This document shows, piece by piece, positions 1-12,459 of a DNA stretch of 64,000 nucleotides. Every line of letters begins with the position of its first letter. Position 1 is the first letter of the stretch. Location of the stretch: assembly GCA_021234155.1 (NCBI GenBank), contig JAJEKV010000006.1, positions 13,842,902 through 13,906,901 on the forward strand. The letters run 5' to 3'. This DNA comes from Isoetes taiwanensis (lineage: Eukaryota > Streptophyta > Lycopodiopsida > Isoetales > Isoetaceae). The notes beneath the pieces were generated by a model. The model ran no database searches and was not told the DNA's origin. It saw only the letters and a program-made list of their open reading frames with translations. The position numbers and the translations under genes were made by a program.

Positions 1-641
1 TGAATTTCAATAGCGATTTTCAAACAGTGACTTAAATAGACATTTAAATGGAGTATGCAAAGGGATTAGGGATGTACTGAACTATGGAACATATAGCATG
101 CAAGCCTTGAAATGTTTTATATGGCTACATCTTTTTGCTGGCTCAAGGATCAGTTGATCAGGCAGATCCTTGACAAAGATCTTGAATGCCAGTATTGAAT
201 GGTCTGCCATATACAGCTTACTCCTCGCAAATTATATTAGGAACTATTGGACTGAGCTCTATGTGACAAGCTATAAACTCCTTTGGTACAGGTTGTCAAG
301 CTTGTTCTTGATGCAATGGAGAAGAGGACAATGCCACATTAAATAGACGGGTCAAGGGAATTAATTTTGGTTAAATAAAAACGCACGGCCAGAAGTCGAA
401 TGGCAAAATTCTGTTCACAGAATGGTAATGTTGCCAAATGGGAAGTAAAATTCAGATATTGGAACTTCCAGATGGATAGAAGTATGGAGCAGCTATAGAA
501 GATGCTTGCCCAAAGTTCTCACCTATCATGAAATTGAGGTTAGCAAACAATTTGGAATGTCTTACATGCAATGGGTACTGAGGCTACAAAAACCAAATTC
601 AACTACATGGATGGTCACCAATTCAACCACATGGATGGTCA
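1..641. other. no gene recognised; left flank
   Basis: No convincing reading frame, splice-bounded exon or RNA gene was found in these bases. If the IQUB-like gene on the minus strand continues, this is its intron and any later exons would lie here or left of the window. A short direct repeat (CATGGATGGTCACC) occurs at about 605-643. Confidence 0.4.
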
Positions 642-759
642 CCTAGGCACTACACCAGGTGAAGATGGACCAAGTTAGAAGACTATGTGCCTGATTACCT
701 CCTAGGCACTACACCAGGTGAAGATGGACCAAGTTAGTAGACTATGTGCCTGATTACCT
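642..759. repeat. 59-bp tandem duplication copying a splice donor
   Basis: Two head-to-tail 59-bp units (642-700 and 701-759) differ by one base. Each ends in CTGATTACCT, which on the minus strand reads as a GTAATCAG donor. The right unit is the functional junction next to the ADFGILYVELEAWYLQ exon. The left unit repeats the donor sequence inside the intron. Confidence 0.85.
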
Positions 760-2076
760 GCAAATACCATGCTTCCAGCTCCACATAAAGAATACCAAAA
801 TCTGCAGGCTTCCTTTGATTCAACCGCCACTCAAAGTCACGCTCAGAGTTTCCTCAAGCTCAAGTTTCTGTTTCTTCTCTTGTTCTTCAAAGAACTGGAA
901 ACAATTGAAAAAAGTGAACTGTTAACAAGCCAGAATCCTATGACCACTTTTTTAGCACTGCAACGGGCCAAGAGCATCCCTACCGCTTTTCCTCATTTGC
1001 ATATATTTCCTCAACCTTCTAGCATTACGATGTGCAATCCACCTACGTACACACTTTTGTATTACAATAGAAGCTAACCTACGCCTTTCTTCCCACTCTA
1101 TAGAATCCACATATCTTCCAGGAATACGAATATAATCATAACTCCAATCAAGTACAAGATCACGCCGATCCATTTGAGTGCAAGCCTCCTCCCGAATTGT
1201 ATTGCAGCATTGATTTCTCAACAATGATAGTTGTGTTTGTCTAGTAAACATCTCTACTGGAGTTGCCTCCTTCGATTTTTCTTTTGCCTGCTGTGCTGCA
1301 TTGAGGTATTTGACTCCTGCAATGCATGTGTTATTGATGTGTTGCAACTTAGAACAGTGACAACATTGTCGAGTACATTCTATAAACAGCATAAAATTGG
1401 CGTTTAAGAGCTTTAACCATATCGTTGCATGTGGGTGGTTTAAAATGGCAATAGAAACAAAATAATCATGCACATTTATAAGTGATTTCAACTCACCAGT
1501 CTGTTTGTTGAAATAACCACCCAAGAATGGCTTTGGAGTCATTTCCCTGATAATCTAACTGGGTACCAAAAAGATTTCATGTTTTTCCTTACGTTGTGCT
1601 GCTATGCCACTCTGTTTCTCCGCTTGTTCTGCTTCAACAGTGCTAGGCTTATCCACATCCTTTGGGTCCACAACGCTCTGTTCTTCCACAGATTTTGGTT
1701 CCACACTGCTCTGTTCTTCCACAGATTTTGGTTCCACCCTGCTCCCTTCTTCCACAAGTTTAGATTCCATGTTGCTCTGTTCTTCTGCAGTCCCTTGTTG
1801 GGGCTTGTCGCCTAATAACTTCAGTCTTCCGGGACTCATTGACCTTCCAATGGTCCTCCTCCTCGGGACTCATCACCTACCAACTTCAGTCTTTCGGGAC
1901 TCATTGCTCTAACAACTTCCGGCCCTTCGGGGCTCATCGACCTAACGATTTCAGTCTTTCTTTTGCAGGCTTGTTCGCCTAGCAATTTTCCTTTTAGAAG
2001 CTTCAACGGGTTCCAAAATAACCTCCACCTGATCCGACGAAGCAATCTTGAAGGAAAGCTTTACAAAATTTGATTC

Positions 2077-2511
2077 TATATCCTTTTCCTGAGAAGTGGT
2101 AGCCTTTCTCTCCTCAACAACAGTTTGTCCTTCAACAAGAGAAGTTATTTCAAAATTTGATGCTGTGTCTTTTTCCTGAGAAGTGGCGGCCTTGTTCTCC
2201 TCAACACCAGTTTTCTCCTCAATAGGAAAAGTAACCACCGGATTTGATGCTACATCCTTTTCCCCAGAAGTAGAAGCCTTGGTCTCCTCAACATCAGTTT
2301 TTTCTTCAATAAGAGAAGCAACCACCGGATTTGATGCTACATCCTTTTCCCCAGAAGCGGCAGCCTTGCTATTCTCAATATCAGTTTTTTCTTCAACAGG
2401 AGAAGTGACCACTGGATTTGATGCTGCATCTTTTTCCTCAGAAGAGACAGCCTTACTCTGCTCAGCATCAATTTTTTCTTCAACAGGAGAAGTTATTACT
2501 GGAGTCAGAGC
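2077..2511 (-). repeat. five coding repeats of 29 residues (87 nt)
   Basis: Residues 25-169 of the protein starting at 2583 are five tandem 29-residue units with the pattern ASNPVVTSPVEEKTD...SGEKDV. They are acidic, rich in Glu, Lys and Ser, and probably disordered. Units differ at several positions, so this is not a recent expansion. The reading frame is kept through all five. Confidence 0.85.
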
Positions 2512-2591
2512 AGCTTCATCATCTTCAGGCTTATCCACTGGAGTCATATTGTTGGATGACTCAAGCCTATATTCGGAAGCCATGGTTTCAA

Positions 2592-4130
2592 CTGCTTGTA
2601 AACTAATGAATTATTTTAAGAAATTGAAGAATCCAACTCAGAAAATTAACGAAGAATCTGTGGGCAGAAGCCCAATTGTATCCCCCTAGCAAGCCCACAT
2701 TCGTGGCAAAAGAGGGCATCATTTTGGCTTGTGTTCCTTTTTGCCCTATCTTCGTCACCTGGAATTGACGGTGGAATAATAAGATCATAAAAAAGGGCTG
2801 TTTCTGTTTTTTTATCTATATAAAATAGACATGTTACAGAGACATGGAATGAGTGAGGCAATATAATGAATCAAGAACAATTTATCTTTCATAAATACAA
2901 GTCCATGAGCAACAAAAAAACAGCATATCATATGTGGAGCAATAGCTCCGCTGCAAATATATAGAAGATGGCTTGCTGCAGATATTTTGCTTGTTTCTGG
3001 TTCATTCAATATATAGTATACAAAACGCAAGAGTAGAAACTAAACATAAATACATTACAACAAAGCTTAAAAGGGACATCTGTAGATGATTAGCCAGTAT
3101 AAAAAAGTTCTCACAAGGCCATATTCTAGAAAATAAAAATAGATGCTTTGAAATTTTGTTGCAAGTAACATGCTTTGTTTATACAAGGATTGACACACTC
3201 TAATAATATTTGGATTTGACGGAGAGAGGAGCATATCTAATTACTTGAGATTGCTAACAAGAACAAGCAAAAGATTGCCACCAGTCAAAACAAGAAAGAA
3301 GAAGCATTTCATACCTCGTTGTTTCTTTATTCTCTGCTTATGCTTTCTGCCCCAGTCCTTGAATATCAGATGTGTATTCTGCATATGGTGAAGATTATCG
3401 TAATGAAAATATCATACCAGTAAAATGTTGTTTTGTCAGGGCTTAAGCCACTAAACATGTAAACATGTAAGGTATTTCGCGGTAGATGACAGACACCAAA
3501 AGCCCAAACCCAGGTTAAAGTAATGTAAAACATCTGAAAGACATTTGATAATACCCAAGAACATCCTAAGATATTCATGCACTAGCTCCACTTTGTTCCA
3601 AACTATTAATCATCAGCATTATGTTCGAAGTGGCAAAATTACCAGTTATTTAGTAGCAGAATTGAACCGCTTAAGGACCAGGTAGTAAGATATACAATAT
3701 TTCAGTTATTATTCATAGGCAGTAGCATTCACAACAACAGAATGAAACCATTTTGGAGTCTAACAGGCATGTTTTTCTAACCTCTTAGGCAAGGACAATA
3801 AATCATTATCAAAGCCAGTGGCAACAATTAACATCACAATGGAATGCAGCAGTAAGCCAAATACATGTTATCATTTATTCTCTGCTGTAGGTCTGCATTT
3901 GAATAGAGAGTATAAGAAAGTATCAATCAAACAACAACTCAGGTCATACATAATCAAGTTCAAACTCTTATTGCAGATATCCAGACGAAGTCATAAATAC
4001 CCAGATCATAAGGATAGTTTATTATTGATTTCATAGGCATATAACAAGCTTAACGTTTTTAGTACACTAGCATATGTTTCTTTATAATTAAATCTGAAAC
4101 ATTGAATCATTAGAAGGTAACAAAGCTTAC
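2592..4130 (-). other. putative first intron of the IQUB-like gene
   Basis: It is bounded by a GTAAGC donor (4125-4130, minus strand) and a TTTACAAGCAG acceptor just before the 2583 ATG. The AT-rich interior has no supported gene; its short reading frames lack coding character. Confidence 0.5.
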
Positions 4131-5249
4131 TTAACTCGCCCGATCCAGAACAACTGCTCCACCGAATGGAAATGCTTTTTATTCTCCGAATCACGAAATG
4201 CCTGATTCAATTCTCCGTCCAAACTTTCAAATCCGCTGCTCTCCTCTTCCTGAACGTGGCTGCCCTAAGAATCTCCTTCGTGGCTGCTTCTTGCAGGGGT
4301 TTCCTCCGCCGATCTCTAGATCATGTGCTTCGTGGCTGAACCCTTTCTTCCCCAAAACGTGGCCACCCTAAGAATCGCCTGCAAAACGTTTTTCTTCAAG
4401 GCATTTAGGCTAGGGCTTTCCATGACAACCCTTAGATTAGACTTCAGTAAACAATCTCGACCACCCTTTAATATTTTTAGCACTTCTCTTCAGCTAATGG
4501 ACATTTGGGATTGCCCGGAGGTCAAACCCTTGGGACGTGAGTTGATGGAATTGTGTGATGTCCCATTTTGAGGGCCCATACTGAAAACCTATGTTGCATT
4601 ATGTGGTGTTAGTGAGGGGCCCTTTGCCATCGATTCTTGTGGAGTGAGATGGCGTTAGACGCCCTCTGACTCCACCATTGTGCTTCCCATTGGCGTGATA
4701 TGCATGAAGAAGCATTTAGAGTAGCTATCGTCATTCGACCTTTTTCTGGCTTGAACAACAGGAATAGATGAGGCAAGCCTTGGAAGGACGATTGAAGGGG
4801 TTTTCAATATCTAACCTCTAATGTGCAAGGTTGAGTTATTTATGGAGCTTATTTAGAAGACCCTCGCCTCCTTTGGATTTGTAATCCCTTTGAGCATATC
4901 ATCCTTAAAAACTAGGGATCTCAAAAGGGGGTTTTGAAATAGGTCTTAATGATGATTCCGAAGGATATCAACTCATTTCCCAGTTAAGAATTCAAATTCT
5001 ACTTCAATCAATAAGATCGTTCTAAAGTAAATGGTAATTGTTGGACAACCCACACCGCGATGACACCCCTCGCTTCCTAATTATAAATGGCAAGTGCGCT
5101 TTCCATTTGACCTAATGGAAATGTTTGAAATTATACAAGCTTTTGGTTGTGTGTATAATCGATCAATGCAGGGCCTATGGTTGAATTGGTTAGTTTTACA
5201 TGAAGGAAATCAATTCGATGATGTTATATATTCCACAACAATATCTTAT

Positions 5250-5330
5250 GTGTCTGGGTGTTTGGTCTAGTGGTAACACACTAGTTCTAGCAACTAGAGA
5301 TCTCAAGTTCGAGACTGTCCAAGATCGCAC
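5250..5330 (+). repeat. tRNA-like SINE head
   Basis: An A-box-like TTGGTCTAGTGGTAAC is followed about 45 bases later by a B-box-like AGTTCGAGAC, as in tRNA-derived SINEs. No cloverleaf good enough for a working tRNA could be folded by eye. The same module recurs at 12320-12395. Confidence 0.55.
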
Positions 5331-5370
5331 TTTGAACTGTTGGACGTCAAATCCCACAGATGTAATATAA

Positions 5371-5995
5371 AGTGGTTGGGGGAGGGGTCCAACTGAAAGC
5401 AAAGGGTGTGGTCACATGTCTAGTTGGATGCCGCCCTAGTGGCGGGTTGGGGAAGGGTCCAACTAAGCAATATAGTATAGTGTGGTGTGTGGTCACACAA
5501 AGGGTTGGGGAGGGGTCCAACCGAAAGCAATGTAGTGTGGTGTGGGTCACATGTCTAGTGGCGGTATAAAGTGGTTGGAGGAGGGGTCCAACTGAGCAAT
5601 ATAGTGTGGTGTGTGGTCACATGTCTAGTTGGATGTTGTCTAGTGGCGGGTTGGGGGGAAGGGTCCAACCGAGCAATGTAGTGTGGGTGTGTGGTCACAC
5701 AAAGGGTTGGGGAGGGGTCCAACCGAGCAATGTAGTGTGGTGTATGGTCACATGTATAGTATAGTGTGGTGTGTGGCCACACAGTGGTTGGGGGAGGGGT
5801 CCAACTGAGCAATGTAGTGTGGTGTGTGGTCACATGTCTAGTGGCGGTATAAAGTGGTTGGGGAGGGGTCCAACCGAGCAATGTAGTGTGGTGTGTGGTC
5901 ACATGTCTAGTTGGATGTTGTCTAGTGGCGTGGTTGGGGAGGGGTCCAACTGAGCAATGTAGTGTGGTGTGTGGTCACACATCTAGTTAGATGTT
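5371..5995 (+). repeat. tandem satellite, units about 60-90 bp
   Basis: About nine irregular units share GGGGAGGGGTCCAACTGAG, AATGTAGTGTGGTGTGTGG and TCACATGTCTAGTTGGATG, with variable spacers. Unit length varies through loss of the TCTAGTTGGATGTTG part. Open frames across it are repeat translations, not genes. Confidence 0.9.
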
Positions 5996-6002
5996 GCCTA
6001 GT

Positions 6003-6735
6003 GGCGTGACGTTAAGACAACTATCTATGGAGAGCTATTGCCTCCGTGAGGACGGGGTCTCATCATCTCAGAATTGAAACAGGTTGCTAGAGTACAGATG
6101 GAGGGCAGAGAATCCCCTGGCATGAGAGAATATGCCAGTGTTGCGCATGCAAACAGTAGAGGATGAGCACCATGATCTGCATGAGTGTCCGGTCCAACTA
6201 AGCAATGTAGTGTGCTGTGTGGTCACATGTCTAGTTGGACGTTGTCTAGTGGCGTGGTTGGGGGAAGGGTCCAACTGAGCAATGTAGTGTGGTGTGTGGT
6301 CACACATCTAGTTAGATGTTGCCTAGTGGTGTGACGTTAAAACAACTATTTATGGAGAGCTATTGCCTCCGTGAGGACGGGGTCTCATCATTTCAAAATT
6401 GAAACAGTCACGGAGTAATGGATAGAGGGCGAGAACCTCCTAATGAGAGAATATGTCAGTATTGCGCACGCAAACAATACATGATGAGCACCGTCGATGG
6501 TTGCACCACTGTCAGAGTATTTATTACGAGACAGCGGATCTGAGAGCCTACTACCAGGGTTTTTCCTCCCACTGGGAGTTTTTTCATCCCAGTAGTAGTG
6601 ACACATTATATAGTAGCATTTGTATTTTTTGTGTGGTGTTTTATCTTCTTTATGTAGTGCATGTACTGTCTCATAGGCCGGTTTGGCCTCCGCGGACGTT
6701 AAAATACATTTCCTTCCTTCCTTCCTTCTATTCTA
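6003..6735 (+). mobile_element. LINE 3' end, tandemly broken by satellite
   Basis: The C-terminal zinc-knuckle part of the window's main LINE family (residues like ICQCCACKTVEDEHH) appears at 6005-6190. It is interrupted by two satellite units, then restarts at about 6330. A 3' UTR hairpin (6551-6600) and the end motif CATAGGCC...CTCCGCGGACGTTAAAA precede a (TTCC)n tail at about 6715. It encodes no complete protein. Confidence 0.75.
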
Positions 6736-6852
6736 CAGTTACTATCTTTTAAATTGCTCATATCTCTTAAATTGCTCACATGACTTTATAGAAAGTTTGA
6801 TAGGTACATTTAGCCCATCATCACATGGCATAATCATGTGTATCTTTATGTA

Positions 6853-9016
6853 TCCTATTGTTTATATTTGGTTTTTCCGGGGTTCCGAAAACTTTTTGGA
6901 AATTTTTTTAAGGTTGATTTTCTAAGGTTTCAAGCCTTTTAGTCCCCGGGAAAAAAATTCAGCATTCCAAAAATCGGGGTCGTGGCTTTTCCTAGGAAAT
7001 TTGGATTTTGGGTTAATCGTCCCGTCCTCAGTTGGCGGATTCCCCGGCATGTAGGCCACAGATGATCCTTCCAGATATTGCATTTCATTTAATTTTTGGC
7101 ACAGATGATGGCGTTAAAGTGGAGAGCTTTGTTTAGTGTGATGTTTGCATGGGATTTCCGGTACGCAGATGCAAGCTTTGAGCCTTTGTGATTCTAGATG
7201 ATCGGGCTTGAATAGAGTGTCTTTGTTTCAAGGGATGTAACTCTGTTTATTTATTTGTTTGCAGGGCTTCCAGAGCTTTTTTGAAGGCATGCTTTTGCAG
7301 AAGTCTTCCTCAACGGCACTTCCACATATCTCTCAGATATTCCATGGTTGAAATTGTGGGCTTTTTTCACATCTGATTGAGCCATGTTCTGGAGCTTGAT
7401 TCCCATTTTCGGCCATTGGACTTATTGCATTTTGTTTCATTTGCATGACATGATATGGTCATGAACATGGAGCTACCTCTATGTATTTTAGCCGCGGGTT
7501 CTTTTCCTCAGTAGAAATGATTGATTTTTCCGAGGTTTGTGAATGGCTACACGTTACGGCTCGATTGAGAAATTTTTGTGGCTAGCCATCCACGGAATGG
7601 ATGCCATATGCTGGAAGTATGCTGAAGCCTTTGGCATCGTCGGGATGTTAGGGTATGGCACCAGAACAGAGGTATGCCTTTCTGAAGTTTGTGGAGAGTC
7701 GAGCTCCATCTGCACAAAAATGTATACCAAGGAGTGGTTTGTTCTTCTATTTAGGTTAGCCTCTGAATCCTGGTTACAGGCTCGATTTGGGGGATTTTGA
7801 GCAAAAGTGCAGAGCTTGATGATTAACATCTTATGCATTTTCATGCTGAAGATGATTCTGCACTTGATCTTTCTTTTTGTATTTACTCAGGGTTGGTTGT
7901 GTGCTTCGATCCACTTCTCATATAGCAGTCACACCAATTTCAACTCTTTCTTTGATTAATGCTATGTTTCCTGTGGGGAGCGAGGACTACTGTTTGTTTC
8001 AAAATCCAACCACCATGCATATGCAGTTCATGTTTGAAATGATGGAAGTTGTATGGATCTGTTCATCATTCCTTTGTCAGCCTTAAAGCACATGATTCAG
8101 ATGGTGATTTATGCCGGACTAAGTTTGGCAGTTTGATTCCCACTTGCTATTTGGTAGCCAGGTATGCCAGCTTGCTTGAACACATTAGAAGATGACTTTC
8201 CTTTACAAGTTTGCAGGAAAATAGATGAACGTGGACCTTGGTAATGGAAGACGTGGACCTTGGTCATGGAAGTAAAAAAGGTTGCAAATGAATGATGGAG
8301 CCTCTCCATGCTTATTTCATTTTCTGATTATTAGGACCACATTGGTGGGAATGGAAGGAGTACAAGGAAAGTATTCTATTTCCTGATTATCAGAACCTAG
8401 ATTGGTGGAAATGAAAGGAGTACAAGGAAAGCCGCCCTGCATTTCACTTTTGAGGCAAGATATGCGTATTGATCCATCATCATTATATTATAGTTTGAAG
8501 CATTATATCTTTGTAAAATTTATATTTATGGATGACGGGAAATTAAGAACCCATAGTGAGTTCTCCATTTCCACTTTAATTCCTCGGCATGCCCTACATA
8601 TAAGTATTGTGTGCACTTTGAGGCAGACTCAGCAAAGGTAAGTCCCGCCAATAGAGTCAGATCACTCTTTTGTTGCCATTTGTAATTGCAAATGATGTTC
8701 AAATCCTAAATCAAGAACCTATGAGATGCCATATTCCTAGCAAGAATGTGCCAAATAATGTAGGTTTGCAGCATTATATCTTTTTCAATTTTAAAATTTT
8801 AAAACCAGATGGAAGAGAGAAGTAAAAAACTCCATAGTGATAGGCCATTTCATTGTGCATTTCCAGTTCATGGATTTCTGGGACTCTACATTGCGCTCAA
8901 TTCCAACCATTGTACTTTGGGGGCTCACACAATTGCATCACATTATCCAGATGCACGACATGCAATTGACCATTGTGTTGAGTGACGGAGAATTCAATTG
9001 CTACTGTGTTGCAACG
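6853..9016. other. mostly unannotated; one exon-like stretch
   Basis: On the plus strand, a TTTGTTTGCAG acceptor near 7264 opens a frame reading GFQSFFEGMLLQKSSST. A second open stretch from 7543 (MATRYGSIEKFLWLAIHG) ends at a possible GAG|GTATGCC donor near 7670. Neither is recognised and they are not joined convincingly, so they may be remnants of one gene. A 60-bp direct repeat (ATTGGTGG...TACAAGGAAAG) lies at 8341-8432. Confidence 0.25.
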
Positions 9017-9136
9017 GCATTATAGATGCTGGCTCCACAGGCAGAATAATGTAATAGTTGGTGTGCACATGTGTATGCATTATAGATGCTGGCTCCACAG
9101 GCAGAATAATGTAATAGTTGTGCACAGGTGTATACA
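9017..9136. repeat. 60-bp tandem duplication
   Basis: Two adjacent 60-bp units (starts 9017 and 9077) begin GCATTATAGATGCTGGC and are nearly identical until the last bases. Confidence 0.9.
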
Positions 9137-10596
9137 GTCATATAATCTTGGCATGAGCTAATGTAAGCATGCCCTTCGCAAGGCAATGGGGATGCCCCGA
9201 ATTTGTTCCTCTGATTTAGCTATTAATTTCAGATATATGATTGTTTCTGATGTTGTTGCTCACATAGTTGCAGAATCTCATAATCTTTATTATTAAACTT
9301 TTTGAGAGTTTCTTACTTGATACTAGAAATGGGTATTGCCTCCAGAAAACCCCTTGGTAAACATTTGAACATGGCTTTAGATCTTTATGTAACATTCCAA
9401 CGCCGGTCTTAGGTCATTGCAGTAATGAGTCACATCTTGATGCAACTTACAAGTTAATATGCAAAACCTTCTAAATCACTGTACCCATATTATATTTATC
9501 TTTATGTATGTATGCCTCTCTTCCTTCCTTCCTTCCTTCCTTACACGACATTCTAAAAAAAATGGCATTCTTTGGTACAGAATATCGAGCCCTCTGGTTT
9601 CTATTTGTGTTTTTCTATAAAGCTACTAACTAAATCTTAAGGAAGCAGTACATCCCTAAGATACTTTACTTTTTATGCTCTTTCCTTTCCCATGTTTTTC
9701 TAGCATGTAGTCTTATTCTTTCTTGCTAGCAAACTAAATAAGGTGCGCATTCAGAGCAAGCTAGAAAAAAAAGTATTATTAATCCCTTGCACAACCTCTT
9801 TAAGTTAGGTGTATTAGCTTAGCCCTATTGTTTCCTTTATGTCAACTAACCAAGACTTCACATAACAATTGAAATATCATCGATTCGGGCAAAGATCCTA
9901 TGCAAAGATTTATCGATTGAGAGCATATTTTTATTACCTTATCCCCATATACAAGGGTGACAAATCCAATCGCTCAGCCTTTTTCTCGCCTTTTATCGCT
10001 CAGCCTTTAGCCTTTTCTTCCATGGAAGCATCCCATTTTCTGCACAATGTGATATAGTAGATTGTCAAGTCCTTGAATGAAAGAAATTGTTGAGGCTTAC
10101 ACGCTAAGAATTATCCTTAGCATGTTGTGCAGGGACCTTAGCATGTTGTGAGCATGCACAATACGATTTGTAGTTTTTTCTCTTCTATGCAATATATATG
10201 TTGAAGAATGTGTACTTTCCATTTTCCATCGTGGCCATAAATGACATGCACATATTTATTGAAGAATGTGTACTTTCCATATTCCATGGCCATAAATGAT
10301 GGTGGTGGAAATAGACCTTTGCTTATGTAAGAATATAAATTATCTGTCCCTAGGAAGTGAACCTTAAATATTGCCATCTATTGTTTTTGCACTCTTATAA
10401 TGACGTCACTAAAAGCCACTAGAAGAACATTGCACATTAACTACTTATATCCCATTTTCAAGAGCCTTTGTTAACCCCAATGCAAAACATTGTTGTTAAA
10501 GCTCCAAATTTCAAGAGCCTTTCTTAACTCCAATGCAAAACATTAGTTATAAGTTCAAGAACGCCGCAATCGTGAATTAGTGTAATTTATTTTTCT
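9137..10596. other. no gene; short repeats
   Basis: AT-rich sequence with a (TTCC)n run at about 9518-9541, a 58-bp duplication (10201 and 10259, TTGAAGAATGTGTACTTTCC) and a 53-bp duplication (10457 and 10510, TTCAAGAGCC). No coding or RNA feature is supported. Confidence 0.6.
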
Positions 10597-11522
10597 TTTG
10601 ACCTGCAAGGTCTTTATGGGATAGCTTAATAAATATTTCTATTTCTATATTTGTCAACAGATACATGTTCTTAGCAATAGTTGAGCTTGGTAGTGTTGGA
10701 CAACATAAGATGCTTGTATAATATTTGATTATGTACTTGCATATCGACGTCTAATTTGTAGGACAAGTATGTGAGAATATAAAATTAGAGAGTATTTAAT
10801 GATATTGATATCTATACTGGATGCACATGCATACTTAGGGCAAATGAGAGTACGAAAAGAGAATTGAATTAAATTGAATTGAATCATCCACGGAGACCAA
10901 GGTCTATGGAACTCAATACAAAGAAGCCCATTTAACCTAGGATTAAGTGTACCTCACTTAGAAATGTTTTCGAAGAAAAAACCTTAACAATAATAGACTG
11001 GATCAGAAATTGTACGTCTATACATTTGTACATATCAGTGTGATCATGCAGGAATGAGTTCATCTGCCAAAGAACCTCTAAGTTAAAGGACAATAATGCC
11101 ATCACTGTAGGCATCTGCAGAAGCAAATGAAACGGCTGATAAGGTGTATGCACATTGCATTTCCAAACACCAACCTCTTATGTTTTACCTTCTTGACTGC
11201 CACCCCAGGATATTTTACAAGCCTATGGAGCCTTTTAGCAACATCTCTTCAGATGTAATATGGTCCGGTATACTATGGCAGCACAAGCCGGTCCCTCACT
11301 GACTATAACAGAGGCAAATATTACTCACGGCTTGCAATAAATCTCAAATGGTAAGATAGCTGACATGATAAGAATAGCTACTTATAAATTTTGGGCCATA
11401 ATATATGGATACCATTTACTATTTTTGCCATGTAGCTGAATATTTTGCATTGTTCAACATGTTGAATACGATTAATATTATGATCTGGATTTCAAAGTTG
11501 AAAATACATAGACTGCAACAAT
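10597..11522. repeat. dispersed repeat, copy A (contains reversed LINE tail)
   Basis: It matches 13847-15189, starting CTGCAAGGTCTTTATGGGATAGC. It contains a minus-strand LINE 3' end (ATCCACGGAGACCAAGG, then the TTCGAAGAAAAAACC hairpin arm). It lacks several hundred bases present in copy B. It stops at TGCAACAATCTCAGTAAAC, where the composite block begins, suggesting insertion of that block. Confidence 0.75.
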
Positions 11523-12319
11523 CTCAGTAAACAATCTCGACCACCCTTTAATATTTTTGGGTTGCCCCGAGGTCAAACCCTTGGGACGTGAGTTGATGGA
11601 ATTGTGTGATGGGGGTCCCATTTTGAGGGCCTATATTGAAAATCTATGTTGCATCGTGTGGTGTTAGTGAGGGGCTCCTTTGCCATCGATTCTCGTGGAG
11701 ACGGGCGCTAGACGCCCGACCCACCATTGGCTTCTCATTGGCGTGGATATGCATGAAGAAGCATTTAGAGTAGCTATAGTCATTCGACCTTTTTCTGGCT
11801 TGAACAACAGGAATAGATGAGGCAAGCCTTGGAAGGATGATTGAAGGGGTTTTCAATGCACTCAATGGATCTAACCTCTAATGTGCAAGGTTTAGTTATT
11901 TATGGAGCTTGTTTAGAAGAACCCTCAGTTTTCCTTGGATTTGTAATCCCTTTGAGCATGTCATCCTTAAAAACTAGGGGATCTCAAAAAGGGATTTCGA
12001 AATAGGTCTTAATGATGATTCTGGAAGGATATCAACTCATTTCCCAGCAATTCAGCCTATTCTTCAATCATTAAGATCAGTCATTGGGTGTTCTGAAGTA
12101 CATAGTAATTGTTGGACAATCCACACTGCGATGACATCCTTTTTTTGGTAATTATGAATGGCAAGTGCGCTTTTCATTTGACCTAATGGGAATGTTTGAA
12201 GGTATACAAGCTTTTGGTTCTGTGTATAATCGATCAATGCAGGGCCTATAGTTGAATTGGTTAATTTTACACGAAGGAAATCAATTCGATGATGTTATAT
12301 ACTCCACAACAATATTTTA

Positions 12320-12395
12320 CGTGTCTGGGTGTTTGGTATAGTGCTGGTAACACACTAGTTCTAGCAACTAGAGGTCTCGAGCGAGACTGCCCTGG
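12320..12395 (+). repeat. tRNA-like SINE head
   Basis: Same module as at 5250: TTTGGTATAGTG, a GTAACACACTAG spacer, then a weak B-box (GGTCTCGAGCGAGAC). It is degraded relative to the other copy. Confidence 0.4.
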
Positions 12396-12459
12396 GGAAA
12401 GGGTCCAACTGAGCAATGTGGTGTGGTGTGTGGTCACACATCTAGTTAGATGTTTCCTA

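Larger units (their letters stand above)
758..4330 (-). pseudogene. IQUB: IQUB-like flagellar IQ-motif protein, disrupted copy
   Basis: IQUB is a ciliary/flagellar protein with a ubiquitin-like domain and IQ motifs, linked to radial spokes. The minus strand reads: a 5' exon ending at 4131 (donor GTAAGC); an intron; exon start 2591 with ATG at 2583; acidic repeats; KPFLGGYFNKQTG; an intron 1317-1496 whose removal gives KPFLGGYFNKQTGVKY in phase; then an exon with an REEACTQMDRRDLVLD-like stretch, PGRY and an IQ motif (IVIQKCVRRWIAHRNARR). A further exon 758-894 contains FFEEQEKKQKLELEE and ADFGILYVELEAWYLQ. Order and motifs match the IQUB family as I remember it. Lesions: frame changes within a 33-nt repeat tract near 1840-1960, an in-frame TAG at 1552-1554 between LVPS and IIREMTPKP, and a one-base loss in an A-run at 849-851 on the minus strand. 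No clear ubiquitin-like domain was seen. It could be a pseudogene or a real gene with assembly errors. The gene may continue off the left edge. Confidence 0.6.
4447..6852 (+). repeat. composite repeat block, copy 1
   Basis: This block matches 11525-13475 nearly throughout. Shared pieces in order: a leader starting CAGTAAACAATCTCGACC, a tRNA-like head, a TGTAGTGTGGTGTGTGGTC satellite, a LINE C-terminal/3' end, a pyrimidine tail, and a trailing segment up to CATCATCACATGGCATAATC. Copy 1 has a longer satellite array. Both copies have the same orientation. Confidence 0.8.

Noticed and set aside
1579-2689. Plus-strand frames opposite the IQUB-like gene
   Set aside because: They mirror the acidic repeats of the minus-strand coding sequence.
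5250-5330. Functional tRNA gene
   Set aside because: A and B boxes are present, but acceptor and anticodon stems do not form and the sequence recurs within repeats.
5347-5953. Open frames in the satellite region
   Set aside because: They only reflect satellite units lacking stops and have no conserved protein features.
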